From NCBI GenBank assembly GCA_017524615.1, contig JAFXVJ010000042.1, forward strand, positions 1 to 64,000: a DNA stretch of 64,000 nucleotides. Direction: 5' to 3'. Below are positions 7,866 to 17,181 of this stretch, one piece after another. This stretch comes from Clostridia bacterium (lineage in GTDB: Bacteria > Bacillota > Clostridia > Christensenellales > Aristaeellaceae). Under the pieces are notes generated by a model that saw nothing but the letters and a program-made list of their open reading frames with translations, did no database searches and had not been told where the DNA came from. Both the position numbers and the translations under genes were made by a program. Each line of letters starts with the position of its first letter. Positions within the stretch are counted from its first letter, which is position 1.

Positions 7866-10800
7866 ATGCGTATGACAAAGAAAACTCGGTGGTTTTTGCT
7901 ATGGATTGCCGTCATGCTGGCTATGCCCGTTTGGGCCGTTCAGGGCCAGGGCGGCCAGGTGAGCGGCCTGGTGTGGCTGGAAAAAAACGTTGATGGCGCG
8001 TTCAGCAATGAATCCGGCCTGGCCGGCGCCGTGGTGACCCTGGAGCAGCAGGCGGAGGATGGCGGCGTGACCGATATCGCCCAGGCCGTCACCGGCCGCA
8101 ACGGCAATTACAGCCTGTCCGTCCCCGATGCGGGGGATTACAGGCTGCGTATCGAATTGCCCGCCGAATACCGTTTCACTCTCCACGGCCTGGCCAGCGA
8201 CGCGCTGCCCGCCCAGGGACGGGTGAGCTATACGCCGGTGTTTCATGTTTCCGGCGGACAGAACGTGACCAAGTATATCGGCGCCACGAAGAGCTTCGCC
8301 ACCATCACCGTGATCGCTTTTGAGGACCTCAACGCCAACGGCGGCCGCATGAACAGCGAACCCGCAGTCAGCGGCGCGCAGGTGGATGTACTGTATGCCT
8401 ATGCCGGCGAAACCTATGTGGTGACCAGCGAATTGGTCGGCCGGGACGGCCAGGCCATAATCCGCGAGCTCTCCCCCGGCACCTATCGCGTTCGGATCAG
8501 CCTGCCGGAAAACTATGCCGTCGGCCCGCTGGGCCAGAAGGTGTCCGGCTGGTACAACTGCTTCCTGCCCGAAACCGCCGATACCGGCATCACCGACCCC
8601 ATCACCGTTTACGCGAAGGATAACATGGGCGTTGGCGCGGGCATGGTGCGCGCCGGATCCGTCAGCGGATCCCTGTGGTACGACGCCGACTTCAACGGCC
8701 AGTGGGACGAAGGCGAAACGGGCCTGCAGAACGCCCGGATCACCCTGTATTCCCCCGCGACCGGCGCGTCCTGGGAGACGCAGGCGGACTCCCTGGGGAA
8801 GTATGTCTTTTCCCGGCTGCAGCCCGGCGATTATCGCCTGGAAATTTCCCTGCCCGACAGCATGGTGTTCACCTATAGCGGCAGTTCCCTGATTTCTTCC
8901 GCCTCCTCCCGCGCCAGCCTCACCGTTGCCGCGCGCGAAGGCGTCACCACCCAATTGGGGCCGGTGGGCGCCATGCCCGCCACTGCCCTGTCCGTCTCCC
9001 TGTTTGCCGATCAGAACGGTTCCGGTGTTCAGGACGCGGACGAAGCGGGCATCCCCGGCGCCTCCGTATCCGCCTATCAGGATGGCGCGCTGGTGGAAAC
9101 CCAGCAGACGGACGCCCAGGGCCGGGTTCGCTTTGCCGCGCTGCGGGGCGGCGTCACTGTGCTGTCCGTTAAGCTGCCGGAGGGCCATGTGTTCTCCCAG
9201 GCCAGCGATTCGCTCTTTTCTTCTGATGTGGCGCAGTCCCAGGCGGATAAGAACCTGTTCCTGGACGGAACAGAGGGCGAAACCGCTCTGTCCGTTCCCG
9301 TGACCTATCCCGCATCCATCAGCGGTATCTTTTTTGAGGATCCCACCAACACCGGCGTGTATCAGCAGGGCGACGCGCTGCTTTCCGGCTTCACCGTGCA
9401 GGCCATCGATCAGCAGCAGCGCGTGGCGGCGGAAACCGTCACAGACGCCTCCGGCCGCTACACCCTTTCTCCGTTGCTTCCCGGTGTATACAGCGTTCGT
9501 TTCCTGCTTGGCGACACCTATGTGGCTTCTCCCTTCGCCGCCGGGAAGAGCAACGACGCCAACTATATCCAAACCCAGACGCCCGAATACGGCGAAACCA
9601 GCGTGATCTCTCTGGCTGCCGGCGCGCACGCCGACGGCATCAACGGCAGCGTGTTCCAGGCCGGTCTGGTGGATGGTTATGTGCTGCTGGACGGCCAGGC
9701 AGGCGGTCTGGCCGGCGTGAAGGTATCGCTGCTGGACCAAAACCAGCAGCCGGTATCCGATTACGCCTATGACATCACCGATGAAACCGGCTATTTCGCC
9801 GTCAAGGGTGTGCTGCCCGGCACCTATTCCCTGCTCTATACCCTGCCGGACAACGGCGCCTTTACCAATCCCCGCACCGATGACAGGACCGCCCGCAGCC
9901 AAACCTTTGCCTGCGGCAGCGGCCAGCAGGTGCATCTGCCTGCCCTGACCGGTGAATACACCGCTTCCCTGTCCGGCCGGATCCTGTCGGATACCGGCGC
10001 CCCTGTGACCGCTCACATCACGCTCACTTCCCAGTCCACCGGCGCCACCTGGGATGCCGAGTTGGATCAGGAGAACGCCTATCGGTTCTCCGGCCTGCGG
10101 CACGGCGAATATGTTCTGTCCGTCTCTCTGCCCGACGGCCTGGTATTCGGTTATCTGCCTTCCTCCCCCATTTCTCCCGCTCCTTCCAGTGTCGCCACGG
10201 TGTCGTTTACCCTCGAGCCCGGCAGCCATGTGGAAAATGTGGATATCCGCGCCGCGCTGCCGTTGAACGTGTCCGGCCATGTGTTTTACGATGACAATCT
10301 GTCCGGCGTCCAGGATTCCGGGGAGTCGGGCGCGGAAGGCCGCACCATATCCCTGTGGCTGGCGGGTGAGGAAATCGCATCCGATGAAACCGACGGCGAG
10401 GGCAACTTCAAGGTGAGTCAATTGGTCCCGGGCACCTATGAGCTGCGCATGGCCATGGACGAAAATGAAATCATCGTCGGTTCCTCTTCCCTGGGTTCCA
10501 GCGAATGGCGGCTGCCCCTGGAGCTGACCGACGATCTTACCATCACCGTGCCCATCATGCGCTATGCCAGCGTATCCGGTCACGTGTGGAGCCTGGATGG
10601 CACGCTGAACGGCGTGGGAGGGCTGACCGTCGCCCTGCTGGATGATCAATACACCGCCTTGGCTTCCACCGTCACCGATGAAACAGGCGCATTCTCCTTT
10701 ACGGGGCTGCTTCCCGGCAATTATGCGCTGGATATGAAACTGCCGGCGGGGTATCTGTTCGCGAGGGAGCAGGATACCAAAAACCATGACAGCTATATCC

Positions 10801-11315
10801 AGTCCGCCGCGAATGGGGCCAAGCTGATCAACACCTTTACCGTGCCCATGGGCGATGAACTGTCCGGGATCGATGTGGGCATCGGGTCCATCGGCGGCAT
10901 TGGCGATCGGGCCTGGCTGGATCTGAACGGCAACGGCATGCAGGATATTGGCGAGCCAAGCATCCCGGGCATCCTCATTGAGCTGTACCAGAACGGCGAA
11001 ATGGTGGCATCCGCCACCACAGACGTGTATGGCCGTTATCAGCTGACCGACCTGCTGCCCGGCGAATACGACATGAAGGTGACGATGCACCCCGAACTGA
11101 AGCCCACCCTGCATCAGACCGAATTCCCGCTGGTGGGCAGCATCATGCCCGATGACAGGGACGAGACGGAACTGCTTTTCTCCGGTGTCATCGTTCCCAG
11201 CGGCACGCTGAACCTGCATTGTGACCTGGGCTTCGTGCTTCGTACGGAGGGCGTGTATCCCTCTGCCATGAACGATATCCCCGAAAAAGATTGGCGGCCC
11301 TATTCTGACCGCTGA
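7866..11315 (+). CDS. secreted multi-module Cna-B/SdrD-like protein
   Basis: A 1149-residue exported protein. An N-terminal signal peptide (about 1-27, ending near AVQG) is followed by about ten beta-sandwich modules of 100-125 residues of the SdrD_B/Cna-B type. Module starts include GLVWLEKN (about 39), VIAFEDLN (149), SLWYDADFNG (269), SLFADQNGSG (378), IFFEDPTN (488), GHVFYDDN (804) and DRAWLDLNGNG (1014). Most contain D-x-N-G-x-x-D acidic loops that bind calcium in relatives, and end with LLPGxYxLxxxLPxG. There is no LPXTG motif or C-terminal membrane segment, so it is probably released or held non-covalently. It is followed 25 bases later by a membrane helix-hairpin-helix protein. Role unknown; matrix or adhesion is the natural guess. 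Confidence 0.88.
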   Translation: MRMTKKTRWFLLWIAVMLAMPVWAVQGQGGQVSGLVWLEKNVDGAFSNESGLAGAVVTLEQQAEDGGVTDIAQAVTGRNGNYSLSVPDAGDYRLRIELPAEYRFTLHGLASDALPAQGRVSYTPVFHVSGGQNVTKYIGATKSFATITVIAFEDLNANGGRMNSEPAVSGAQVDVLYAYAGETYVVTSELVGRDGQAIIRELSPGTYRVRISLPENYAVGPLGQKVSGWYNCFLPETADTGITDPITVYAKDNMGVGAGMVRAGSVSGSLWYDADFNGQWDEGETGLQNARITLYSPATGASWETQADSLGKYVFSRLQPGDYRLEISLPDSMVFTYSGSSLISSASSRASLTVAAREGVTTQLGPVGAMPATALSVSLFADQNGSGVQDADEAGIPGASVSAYQDGALVETQQTDAQGRVRFAALRGGVTVLSVKLPEGHVFSQASDSLFSSDVAQSQADKNLFLDGTEGETALSVPVTYPASISGIFFEDPTNTGVYQQGDALLSGFTVQAIDQQQRVAAETVTDASGRYTLSPLLPGVYSVRFLLGDTYVASPFAAGKSNDANYIQTQTPEYGETSVISLAAGAHADGINGSVFQAGLVDGYVLLDGQAGGLAGVKVSLLDQNQQPVSDYAYDITDETGYFAVKGVLPGTYSLLYTLPDNGAFTNPRTDDRTARSQTFACGSGQQVHLPALTGEYTASLSGRILSDTGAPVTAHITLTSQSTGATWDAELDQENAYRFSGLRHGEYVLSVSLPDGLVFGYLPSSPISPAPSSVATVSFTLEPGSHVENVDIRAALPLNVSGHVFYDDNLSGVQDSGESGAEGRTISLWLAGEEIASDETDGEGNFKVSQLVPGTYELRMAMDENEIIVGSSSLGSSEWRLPLELTDDLTITVPIMRYASVSGHVWSLDGTLNGVGGLTVALLDDQYTALASTVTDETGAFSFTGLLPGNYALDMKLPAGYLFAREQDTKNHDSYIQSAANGAKLINTFTVPMGDELSGIDVGIGSIGGIGDRAWLDLNGNGMQDIGEPSIPGILIELYQNGEMVASATTDVYGRYQLTDLLPGEYDMKVTMHPELKPTLHQTEFPLVGSIMPDDRDETELLFSGVIVPSGTLNLHCDLGFVLRTEGVYPSAMNDIPEKDWRPYSDR

Positions 11316-11340
11316 TTCCCTGCGCAAAGGAGGCCGTCCC

Positions 11341-11793
11341 ATGACGCCTGCGCCGCGTGAAAATGACAGCCCCGCTTGCAATTCCGCCCGCTTCTGCCAG
11401 CGGGTCAAGGCGCGCCTGAGCAATCCGGCGCGCCTGTTTCTTATGCTGGCGCTGGCTGTCATCGCCGGTGTTTTTGTGGGTGAAGGCGCGGAATGGCTGT
11501 TTTCGGATCGGCGCCAGCCCATCATCCTGATTCCCGCTTCACCTGCCGCCCGGGCAATTCTTCCGAATGAGCCGGCATGCGAAGGCAGGATCTCCATCAA
11601 TGAAGCCACCGTTCAGGATCTGCTGCGCGTCCATGGGATCGGCCCTGCCCTGGCCCAGGCCATCATAGACACACGGGAAGAAATGAACGGCTTTCTTTAT
11701 TGGGAGGAAATCACGGATGTGCCCGGCATCGGGCAAAAAAGGCTGGACGCGCTGTCCGCGTATTTCTATTGCCCGCAGCCAATTGATCCTTAA
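11341..11793 (+). CDS. membrane-anchored helix-hairpin-helix protein (ComEA-like)
   Basis: A 150-residue protein. The N-terminal cytoplasmic stretch and one membrane helix (about 32-48, LFLMLALAVIAGVFVG) are followed by a C-terminal double helix-hairpin-helix domain: SINEATVQDLLRVHGIGPALAQAII and ITDVPGIGQKRLDAL. This resembles the DNA-binding end of ComEA, the competence DNA receptor, but the SLBB domain usual in ComEA is missing. AAAGGAGG precedes the ATG. It sits in an apparent operon with the modular secreted protein rather than with comEC, which is 3 kb away on the other strand. A DNA-uptake role is plausible, not shown. Confidence 0.82.
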   Translation: MTPAPRENDSPACNSARFCQRVKARLSNPARLFLMLALAVIAGVFVGEGAEWLFSDRRQPIILIPASPAARAILPNEPACEGRISINEATVQDLLRVHGIGPALAQAIIDTREEMNGFLYWEEITDVPGIGQKRLDALSAYFYCPQPIDP

Positions 11794-11796
11794 AAA

Positions 11797-11828
11797 ATCA
11801 GCCTGTGGAGCATTGCCCACAGGCTGAT
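11797..11828 (-). terminator. leftward intrinsic terminator
   Basis: A perfect 12-bp stem (ATCAGCCTGTGG / CCACAGGCTGAT) with an 8-base loop. The T-run (TTTTTT) follows it only on the minus strand, so it ends leftward transcription arriving from the noc-like gene about 300 bases away. For the rightward helix-hairpin-helix gene it has no U-tract. Confidence 0.75.
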
Positions 11829-12133
11829 CAAAGAAAGAGAGCATGAACCGTCGGTTCACGTTATCATCATCTCATGGTCTTATGAACAAAGCATGAATAT
11901 ACGGTAACTTTTTTACAGGAATACGGGAAATACGGGGCGAAGCGCGCCTGAGGGGAGGATCGGGGGCGCTCGCCCTGTTTGCAATCCGCCGTGTACAGTA
12001 GGCAGACAGGAAGCTTCCATCGGGAGCGTATGCATCCGGAAGAGGTTTTTTGCGGTTTTTCCGCCCGGGTGGCCCGATGCGCCGACGTTTCATGATCCGT
12101 GAGCCCTTTCAGAACAGCATGAACAGCCGTCTG
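11829..12133. other. long intergenic tract downstream of noc
   Basis: About 300 bases without a convincing gene. A 15-base palindrome TGAACCGTCGGTTCA lies at 11844-11858. A possible leftward reading frame of about 73 codons is rich in Arg and Pro and has no ribosome-binding site. The tract would be transcribed as a long 3' tail of noc. Confidence 0.4.
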
Positions 12134-12937
12134 TTACGCTGTACGGATGCGGATGCGCATTTCCGTCCAGCCCGCTTCTTCCGCCGTTTCCATTTGCGCC
12201 TCCAGCCCCGTTTCCTGCATTTGCTTTACCACGCTTTTGATGGCGTTCAGGTACAGTCTTCGATCATGCACCATGGAAATCACCTTGCGGTTGGCCGGCT
12301 GCTTGGGCAATCGCCGCTGCGCGCGGAGCACCAGTGCCTCCGTTTCCCGAACGGTCAAATGCTGCTGGGCTGCCTGCCTGGCGATGCGCATCCGAACGGG
12401 GCCGTCCGGCAAAGGGATCAGCGCCCGGGCGTGACGCTCGCTCAGTCCCTCCTCCCAGATCAAAGCGCGCAATTCCGGCGACAGTTTCAGCAGCCGCAGC
12501 TTATTGGCGATCCCAGACGCGCTTTTTCCCAACCGCCGGGCCAGCGTCTCCTGCGTCATCCCCTGAGAAAGCAGATCGGCATACGCCTCTGCCTCCTCAA
12601 AAAAATGCAGGTCTTCCCGCTGCAAATTCTCTATCAGCGCCAGCATTGCGCATTCGCCGGCCCCCACCGGCAGGATAAATGCGTCGATGTGGGTATATCC
12701 AAGCATCTGGCAGGCGCGATATCGCCTTTCGCCCATGATGATCTCATATCCGCAGGCGCTGGCCCGTACGGTGATGGGCTGCAGCAGCCCATGCTGACGG
12801 ATAGAGGACGCAAGCTCCATCAGCGCATAATCGTCGAACACTCTGCGAGGCTGGTTTGGATTGGGGAAAATTCGTTCCATCGGCAGCGTGCACGCCTGTC
12901 GTCCGTTTCCAGGCTGCCCTTCCTGCAGCACGCTCAT
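12134..12937 (-). CDS. noc: ParB-family protein, probably nucleoid occlusion factor Noc
   Basis: A 267-residue ParB/Noc CTPase and DNA-binding protein. Visible parts are the N-terminal box PNPNQPRRVFD, the CTP-binding GERRYRA, ENLQREDL, a helix-turn-helix (TQETLARRLGKSASGIANKLRLLKL), and ERHARALI. The IANKLRLLKL form and position directly after rsmG match Noc of Bacillus better than Spo0J; no parA/soj partner is present. Noc keeps the division septum away from the chromosome. The second of two in-frame ATGs is used, with GGAGG seven bases upstream. A terminator separates it from rsmG, so it probably has its own promoter, which I could not locate. Confidence 0.85.
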   Translation of the reverse strand: MSVLQEGQPGNGRQACTLPMERIFPNPNQPRRVFDDYALMELASSIRQHGLLQPITVRASACGYEIIMGERRYRACQMLGYTHIDAFILPVGAGECAMLALIENLQREDLHFFEEAEAYADLLSQGMTQETLARRLGKSASGIANKLRLLKLSPELRALIWEEGLSERHARALIPLPDGPVRMRIARQAAQQHLTVRETEALVLRAQRRLPKQPANRKVISMVHDRRLYLNAIKSVVKQMQETGLEAQMETAEEAGWTEMRIRIRTA

Positions 12938-13054
12938 GCGCATCCCTCCGTTTATCGTCAATCGAGCGCGGTACAGGGCGGGCATGTCCTCCCCCAGGCA
13001 CGCGCGTGTCCTGCGCCGCGCTCTTGCCTGCAACATTCTGCCCGAACAGAAAAA

Positions 13055-13080
13055 CCTCCTGCCTCTGACTTGGCAGGAGG
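13055..13080 (-). terminator. terminator of the walJ-comEC-holA-rsmG operon
   Basis: A 9-bp stem CCTCCTGCC / GGCAGGAGG with an 8-base loop, followed on the minus strand by TTTTTCTG. It lies about 50 bases after the rsmG stop. Confidence 0.85.
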
Positions 13081-13127
13081 GTGAAGAACCGTTCGACAAG
13101 GATGGCCCATTCCTTCGTTTTTCCCCA

Positions 13128-13844
13128 TCATTTTTTGTCGTCCCGCAGGGGACGCTTGGCAGGTATGCCGTTTTTCCGCGGATATTGGGGAAGGGTTTCT
13201 TCGATTTTATCGATGCGCACCAGCACATGGCTGTATACCACACCGGGCATTTCCAGCGCTTTGGTCATTCTTCCCCCCAGCAGCCGCGCGGCATATGCTC
13301 CTTCTTTTTCTTCCTCCTTCAGGGCCGGCCCCTTCCAGCACAGGGCGCATCCCCCCACCCGCACAAACGGCAGCAGGTATTCACACAGCACGTTCAGCGG
13401 CGCCACGGCCCGGGCAACGGCCCGATCGTAGCTTTCCCGGTGCCCTGCGGCCCGGCCCAGTACCTCCGCCCGGTCCTGGATCACCTGCGCGCCGTTCAGG
13501 CCCAGGCGCTCGATGACGGCATGCAAAAAGGCACAGCGCTTTCCCTGCGCTTCCAGCAGCGTCACGCGCAGGTCCGGCCGGGCAATGGCCAAAGCCAGGC
13601 CGGGAAAGCCCGCGCCCGTGCCCACGTCAATGATCCTCGCTTTTTTGGGAAAGAGCCCTTCCACCGTCAGGGGCAGCAGGGAATCCAAGAAATGCCGGGC
13701 GGGGATCTCGTCCGCCGGCACATTGGTCAAATCCATGCGGCCGTTCCAATCCACCAGCATCTCCTGATATACCGCCAGTCCTTGCAGGCTTTCCGGCGTC
13801 AATGCCAGCCCGGCCTGCCGCAGCAGAGCGCCTGAATCGCTCAT
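13128..13844 (-). CDS. rsmG: 16S rRNA m7G527 methyltransferase RsmG
   Basis: A 238-residue S-adenosylmethionine-dependent enzyme that methylates G527 of 16S rRNA. The SAM-binding core is IIDVGTGAGFPGLALAIA, followed by VTLLEAQGKRCAFL. The upstream LTNVPADEIPARHFLDSL is the family signature. Length is typical. The ATG overlaps the holA stop (ATGA), so it is translationally coupled, with GAGGAGG upstream. In Bacillus rsmG precedes noc, as it does here. Confidence 0.95.
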   Translation of the reverse strand: MSDSGALLRQAGLALTPESLQGLAVYQEMLVDWNGRMDLTNVPADEIPARHFLDSLLPLTVEGLFPKKARIIDVGTGAGFPGLALAIARPDLRVTLLEAQGKRCAFLHAVIERLGLNGAQVIQDRAEVLGRAAGHRESYDRAVARAVAPLNVLCEYLLPFVRVGGCALCWKGPALKEEEKEGAYAARLLGGRMTKALEMPGVVYSHVLVRIDKIEETLPQYPRKNGIPAKRPLRDDKK

Positions 13845-14875
13845 GCCGTTTGCCCTCCTCCCATGGCCAGGATTTGCAGCATCACCTTTTCCAGCGAGCC
13901 GTTTTCCATCATCTGGCCGCTTTTGACCTGATACTCCGTGTCCAGGCACAGCCGGGCCATATCGCCCAATTGCGCCAGGGTGTACTTTCTGGCGGCATCC
14001 AGCGTTTTGCGGACGGCGAAGGGCGGCACACCCAGGCGGGCTGCGATATCCCCCGGCTGTTTTCCCGCAGCATACAGGGCCCGGGCATACAGCATCTGGC
14101 GGCATTGACGCCCCAGCAGGGGCAGCATCATCATCCGTTCTTCCCCTTCCCGAAGCAGCGCTTCCAGCATGCTCAGGGCACGGGCGCCCTGGCCAGATAA
14201 AAGAGCGTCGGCCATATCGAAAACCCGGTATTCGGTCGACTGCCTGCAGATGGCCTGCACGTCCTCCTCGGTGATTTCCTCCCTGTCTCCGGCATAGGCC
14301 GCCAGTTTTCCGATTTCGTTGCTGAGCAGCGTCAGATCCCGACCCGCGGAAAACCACATGCGCTGGCAGGCAGCCACGCTGATTTTCTTGCCCTGCAGAC
14401 GCAGGTTTTGGGCAATCCACTGAATCAGTTCCCGATCGTCCAGCGGATCAAAGGCCACGATCTGCGCTTTCTTTTTCAGGATCTGATACAGCTTTTTCCG
14501 TCCGTCCGCCTTGCCGTGCACATAAAAAACCATGCACACCGTGTCCGGCAGCTGGGACAGATAGCTATCCAGCTGCCTAACCGCGCTGTCCTCGTCATAT
14601 TCTTTGGCTTTTCCGGTCTGCAGCATGGCGCTGTCCCGGATCTCCAGGAAGCGTTTTTCGCTCATAAAGGGCAGCGTTTCCGCCGCGGCAATCAGCGCGT
14701 CCGGCGGCGGATCCGTCAGGCGCGTGTCGTTCATGGCCGCGAACGCCCCCTCCGCCACGCGCTTGCGCAGGGCTTTCAGGGCGCTAGCCTTGGTGTATTC
14801 CTCTTCCCCTTCAAACAAATAGCAGGGAAGGATCTCCCCTTGCTTCAGCGCGGCAAAAAATTCGCTGTGCTTCAT
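13841..14875 (-). CDS. holA: DNA polymerase III delta subunit HolA
   Basis: A 344-residue clamp-loader subunit that opens the beta sliding clamp. The sequence has the family opening (YLFEGEEEYTKASALKALRKR), a mid-region LTLLSNEIGKLAAYAG and a C-terminal helical collar region (LLGRQCRQMLYARAL). Its position immediately after comEC is the common Firmicute arrangement. The chosen start MKHSEFFAALKQG overlaps the comEC stop by ATGA; the frame extends upstream inside comEC without meaning. Confidence 0.95.
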   Translation of the reverse strand: MKHSEFFAALKQGEILPCYLFEGEEEYTKASALKALRKRVAEGAFAAMNDTRLTDPPPDALIAAAETLPFMSEKRFLEIRDSAMLQTGKAKEYDEDSAVRQLDSYLSQLPDTVCMVFYVHGKADGRKKLYQILKKKAQIVAFDPLDDRELIQWIAQNLRLQGKKISVAACQRMWFSAGRDLTLLSNEIGKLAAYAGDREEITEEDVQAICRQSTEYRVFDMADALLSGQGARALSMLEALLREGEERMMMLPLLGRQCRQMLYARALYAAGKQPGDIAARLGVPPFAVRKTLDAARKYTLAQLGDMARLCLDTEYQVKSGQMMENGSLEKVMLQILAMGGGQTA

Positions 14876-17181
14876 GGCTGCTCCTGATCCCTCCAATATG
14901 TGGTGATTTCCGCTTGTCCCTGCCGCACGGTGACGGTCACCGCGCCGTATCGGCCCGTGATCCACATGGGAATACCCTGTTCCTTCAGCCGCTGCTTCAC
15001 CTCGGGATGGGGAAGCGCGGCGCTGTGCCCGCTTGCGGATATGATGGCGCCCTGCGGGGAGACCAGGGACAGGAATTCCGTGCCCGTGGCGGTTTTGCTG
15101 CCGTGATGGGCCACTTTCAGCAGATCCGCGTCACGCGCGGCATACTCCTCATAATCACCCGTCAGGTCGCCGGCGGTCAGCAGCTTGACACCGTCCAGGT
15201 CCACCAGCATGCACATGGAATAGCGGTTGGCATCGCGCCCCGGGCGCACCGATCCCGGACGGGGCCAGGTCACGGTCATGGTGACCCGCCGCGTCTCGAT
15301 AGTATCCCCCGCCGCTACATGCGCAATGGGGATCCCTTTCGCGCGCAATTCCGTCAGAATCTCTATGGACTCCCGGTCGATCTCCAGCGTTTCCGCACCC
15401 TCGGGCAGGTAGACCGTTCCGATGGGCACCCGGTCTTCCAGGAGACGCAAAACACCCAAACAGTGATCTTTGTGCAAATGGGTCAGTATGAGATGATCCG
15501 CCTGACGGCCCGTGGACAGCAGATAGGCGGCCACGTCCCCGCCGTGCTCGCCGGTGTCAATGACCGCTGTTTCATCCCCGTCCAGTATCAGGGCAGCGTC
15601 TTCCTGGCCCATGGACAGCTGAATATACTGCACATCGCGGCAAACCGTGCCCCGCCAGATGCCCACGGACAGCGCTACTGCCGTTACGCTCAGCATGATC
15701 CTCGTTTTTCGGCTGCACATCACGAAACGGGTGCACATTACGCCCGCCGCCAAGATAGCCGCCAGCACGTACCAGGGCAGCGATGGCAAGCGGACCGTCA
15801 CAAACGGCAGCGCGCCCACTGCCTCAATCCCAGCGGACAGCACGCGGGTGACGGCATTCATCCCTGCCGCCAGCAAATGGCCGGCCGGCAGGCAGACGCA
15901 GCCCACGATCAGGGTGAACGCATACAGGGGAAGCAGCAGGGAAAACGCAGCGCACAGCACGGGATTGAGCGCCAATCCCACCCAGGAGAACCGATGAAAA
16001 ATCTGAACGGTCGGCAGCGCCACGCCCGCCGTGGCGGACAGGGTGACCATCAGGCCCTCCCGCAGGAACCGGGGCCTGATCCCGCCCCACACCCGTTCCA
16101 GCTCCGGCCACAGCATCACGATGCCCAGCACCGCGCAAAAAGACAATTGAAAGCTGGCGGTAAACAGGGAAAGAGGCCGGATCACGAGGATCAGCAGAAA
16201 GGCGGCGGACAGGGTGGTAAGAGGATCGCCCATCCGGCGGATGATGCGCCGTGCTTCGGCCATCACCAAAAGCAGGGACGCCCGCACCACCGGGGCGGCA
16301 AAATCCAGCAGGGCGCAATATCCCAGCAAGAATCCCGCCAGCACCCACAGGCGCGTCCTGGGGCTCAGCCACCGCCTCATCGGCAGCATCAGCACCGCTG
16401 CCAGCAGCCCCACATGCAGCCCCGACACCGCCAGCAAATGCGCGGCTCCCGCGTCGGAAAAGCCCTGAACGGTACGCTGCGGCAGTTCGTCCCTTTGCCC
16501 GATGAGCAAGGCGCGGGGAAGGGCGCTGTCCTCCCCAAATATCTCTCCGATTTTTTCGCCGAGCATTTGCCGAAACCCGTAGGTCAGCGACCGAATGCCC
16601 CGTCCAGGATGTCCGATCACCCGGATGTCAGCCGCGCCGGATACGCCAAGGGCCGTTTGCCGGGCGAGCAGATACAGACGGAAATCAAAGCCATAGGGAT
16701 TCTGCTGGCCGCTGGGGTGGTACACCTTTCCAGTAAAGGTCACTTCGTCCCCCTCATGGGGCAGGACCGGCTGCTCTTCATCGGGCGTGTAGGTCCAGTA
16801 CAGTCGGTTCACAGCTATTTCCCGGCCTGTCTCATCCACGATCCGCGCCTGCTCCAGATACCCCGCGGCGCTTCCATCCTCCCGGCACCGGATATCCGCT
16901 TCCGCCACGCCCGTGACCGTGTACTTTCCTTCCGCGGGAAGCTGCGGATGGGAAGCCAGGCCGCTCAGCAGCATGCCCAGCATCAGGGCCGCGGCCATAT
17001 ACCCCGTCACCCGGCGTTTTCCAAGCCGCCCCAGCAGCATGATCATCGCCAAAGCGGCCAGCAGCCCCGCGCAGATCAGCAAAGGACGCCACAGAAAGCG
17101 AACGCCCGCCCATACACCGATACCCCAGGCCGCCGCAATGGCGGTCAGTGGACGCTGATGATGGAACGGGCGCGGTTTCAT
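14872..17181 (-). CDS. comEC: competence DNA channel ComEC/Rec2
   Basis: A 769-residue membrane protein, the inner-membrane channel for single-stranded DNA in natural transformation. The order is an N-terminal DUF4131-type segment with membrane helices, the ComEC core (GQRDELPQRTVQGFSDAGAAHLLAVSGLHVGL and several more helices), and a C-terminal metallo-beta-lactamase domain (THLHKDHCLG, LTAGDLTGD, KVAHHGSK). Length is normal for the family. Start and stop overlap neighbouring genes by ATGA on both sides. With comF nearby it makes DNA uptake plausible, although no comG pilus genes are in the window. Confidence 0.95.
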   Translation of the reverse strand: MKPRPFHHQRPLTAIAAAWGIGVWAGVRFLWRPLLICAGLLAALAMIMLLGRLGKRRVTGYMAAALMLGMLLSGLASHPQLPAEGKYTVTGVAEADIRCREDGSAAGYLEQARIVDETGREIAVNRLYWTYTPDEEQPVLPHEGDEVTFTGKVYHPSGQQNPYGFDFRLYLLARQTALGVSGAADIRVIGHPGRGIRSLTYGFRQMLGEKIGEIFGEDSALPRALLIGQRDELPQRTVQGFSDAGAAHLLAVSGLHVGLLAAVLMLPMRRWLSPRTRLWVLAGFLLGYCALLDFAAPVVRASLLLVMAEARRIIRRMGDPLTTLSAAFLLILVIRPLSLFTASFQLSFCAVLGIVMLWPELERVWGGIRPRFLREGLMVTLSATAGVALPTVQIFHRFSWVGLALNPVLCAAFSLLLPLYAFTLIVGCVCLPAGHLLAAGMNAVTRVLSAGIEAVGALPFVTVRLPSLPWYVLAAILAAGVMCTRFVMCSRKTRIMLSVTAVALSVGIWRGTVCRDVQYIQLSMGQEDAALILDGDETAVIDTGEHGGDVAAYLLSTGRQADHLILTHLHKDHCLGVLRLLEDRVPIGTVYLPEGAETLEIDRESIEILTELRAKGIPIAHVAAGDTIETRRVTMTVTWPRPGSVRPGRDANRYSMCMLVDLDGVKLLTAGDLTGDYEEYAARDADLLKVAHHGSKTATGTEFLSLVSPQGAIISASGHSAALPHPEVKQRLKEQGIPMWITGRYGAVTVTVRQGQAEITTYWRDQEQP

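Noticed and set aside
7899..11609. Open frame of 1236 codons antisense to the modular secreted protein
   Set aside because: It is the reverse-strand shadow of a GC-rich repetitive gene; it has no ribosome-binding site or recognisable domain, and the sense protein has a signal peptide, promoter and clear modules.
11915..11945. Possible Noc-binding or parS site near noc
   Set aside because: GGAATACGGGAAATACGG contains only a half-match to the Noc site and is not palindromic; no parS-like sequence was found.
11872..12093. Leftward 73-codon frame downstream of noc
   Set aside because: Arg/Pro-rich, no ribosome-binding site and no similarity to anything I recognise; treated as untranslated tail.
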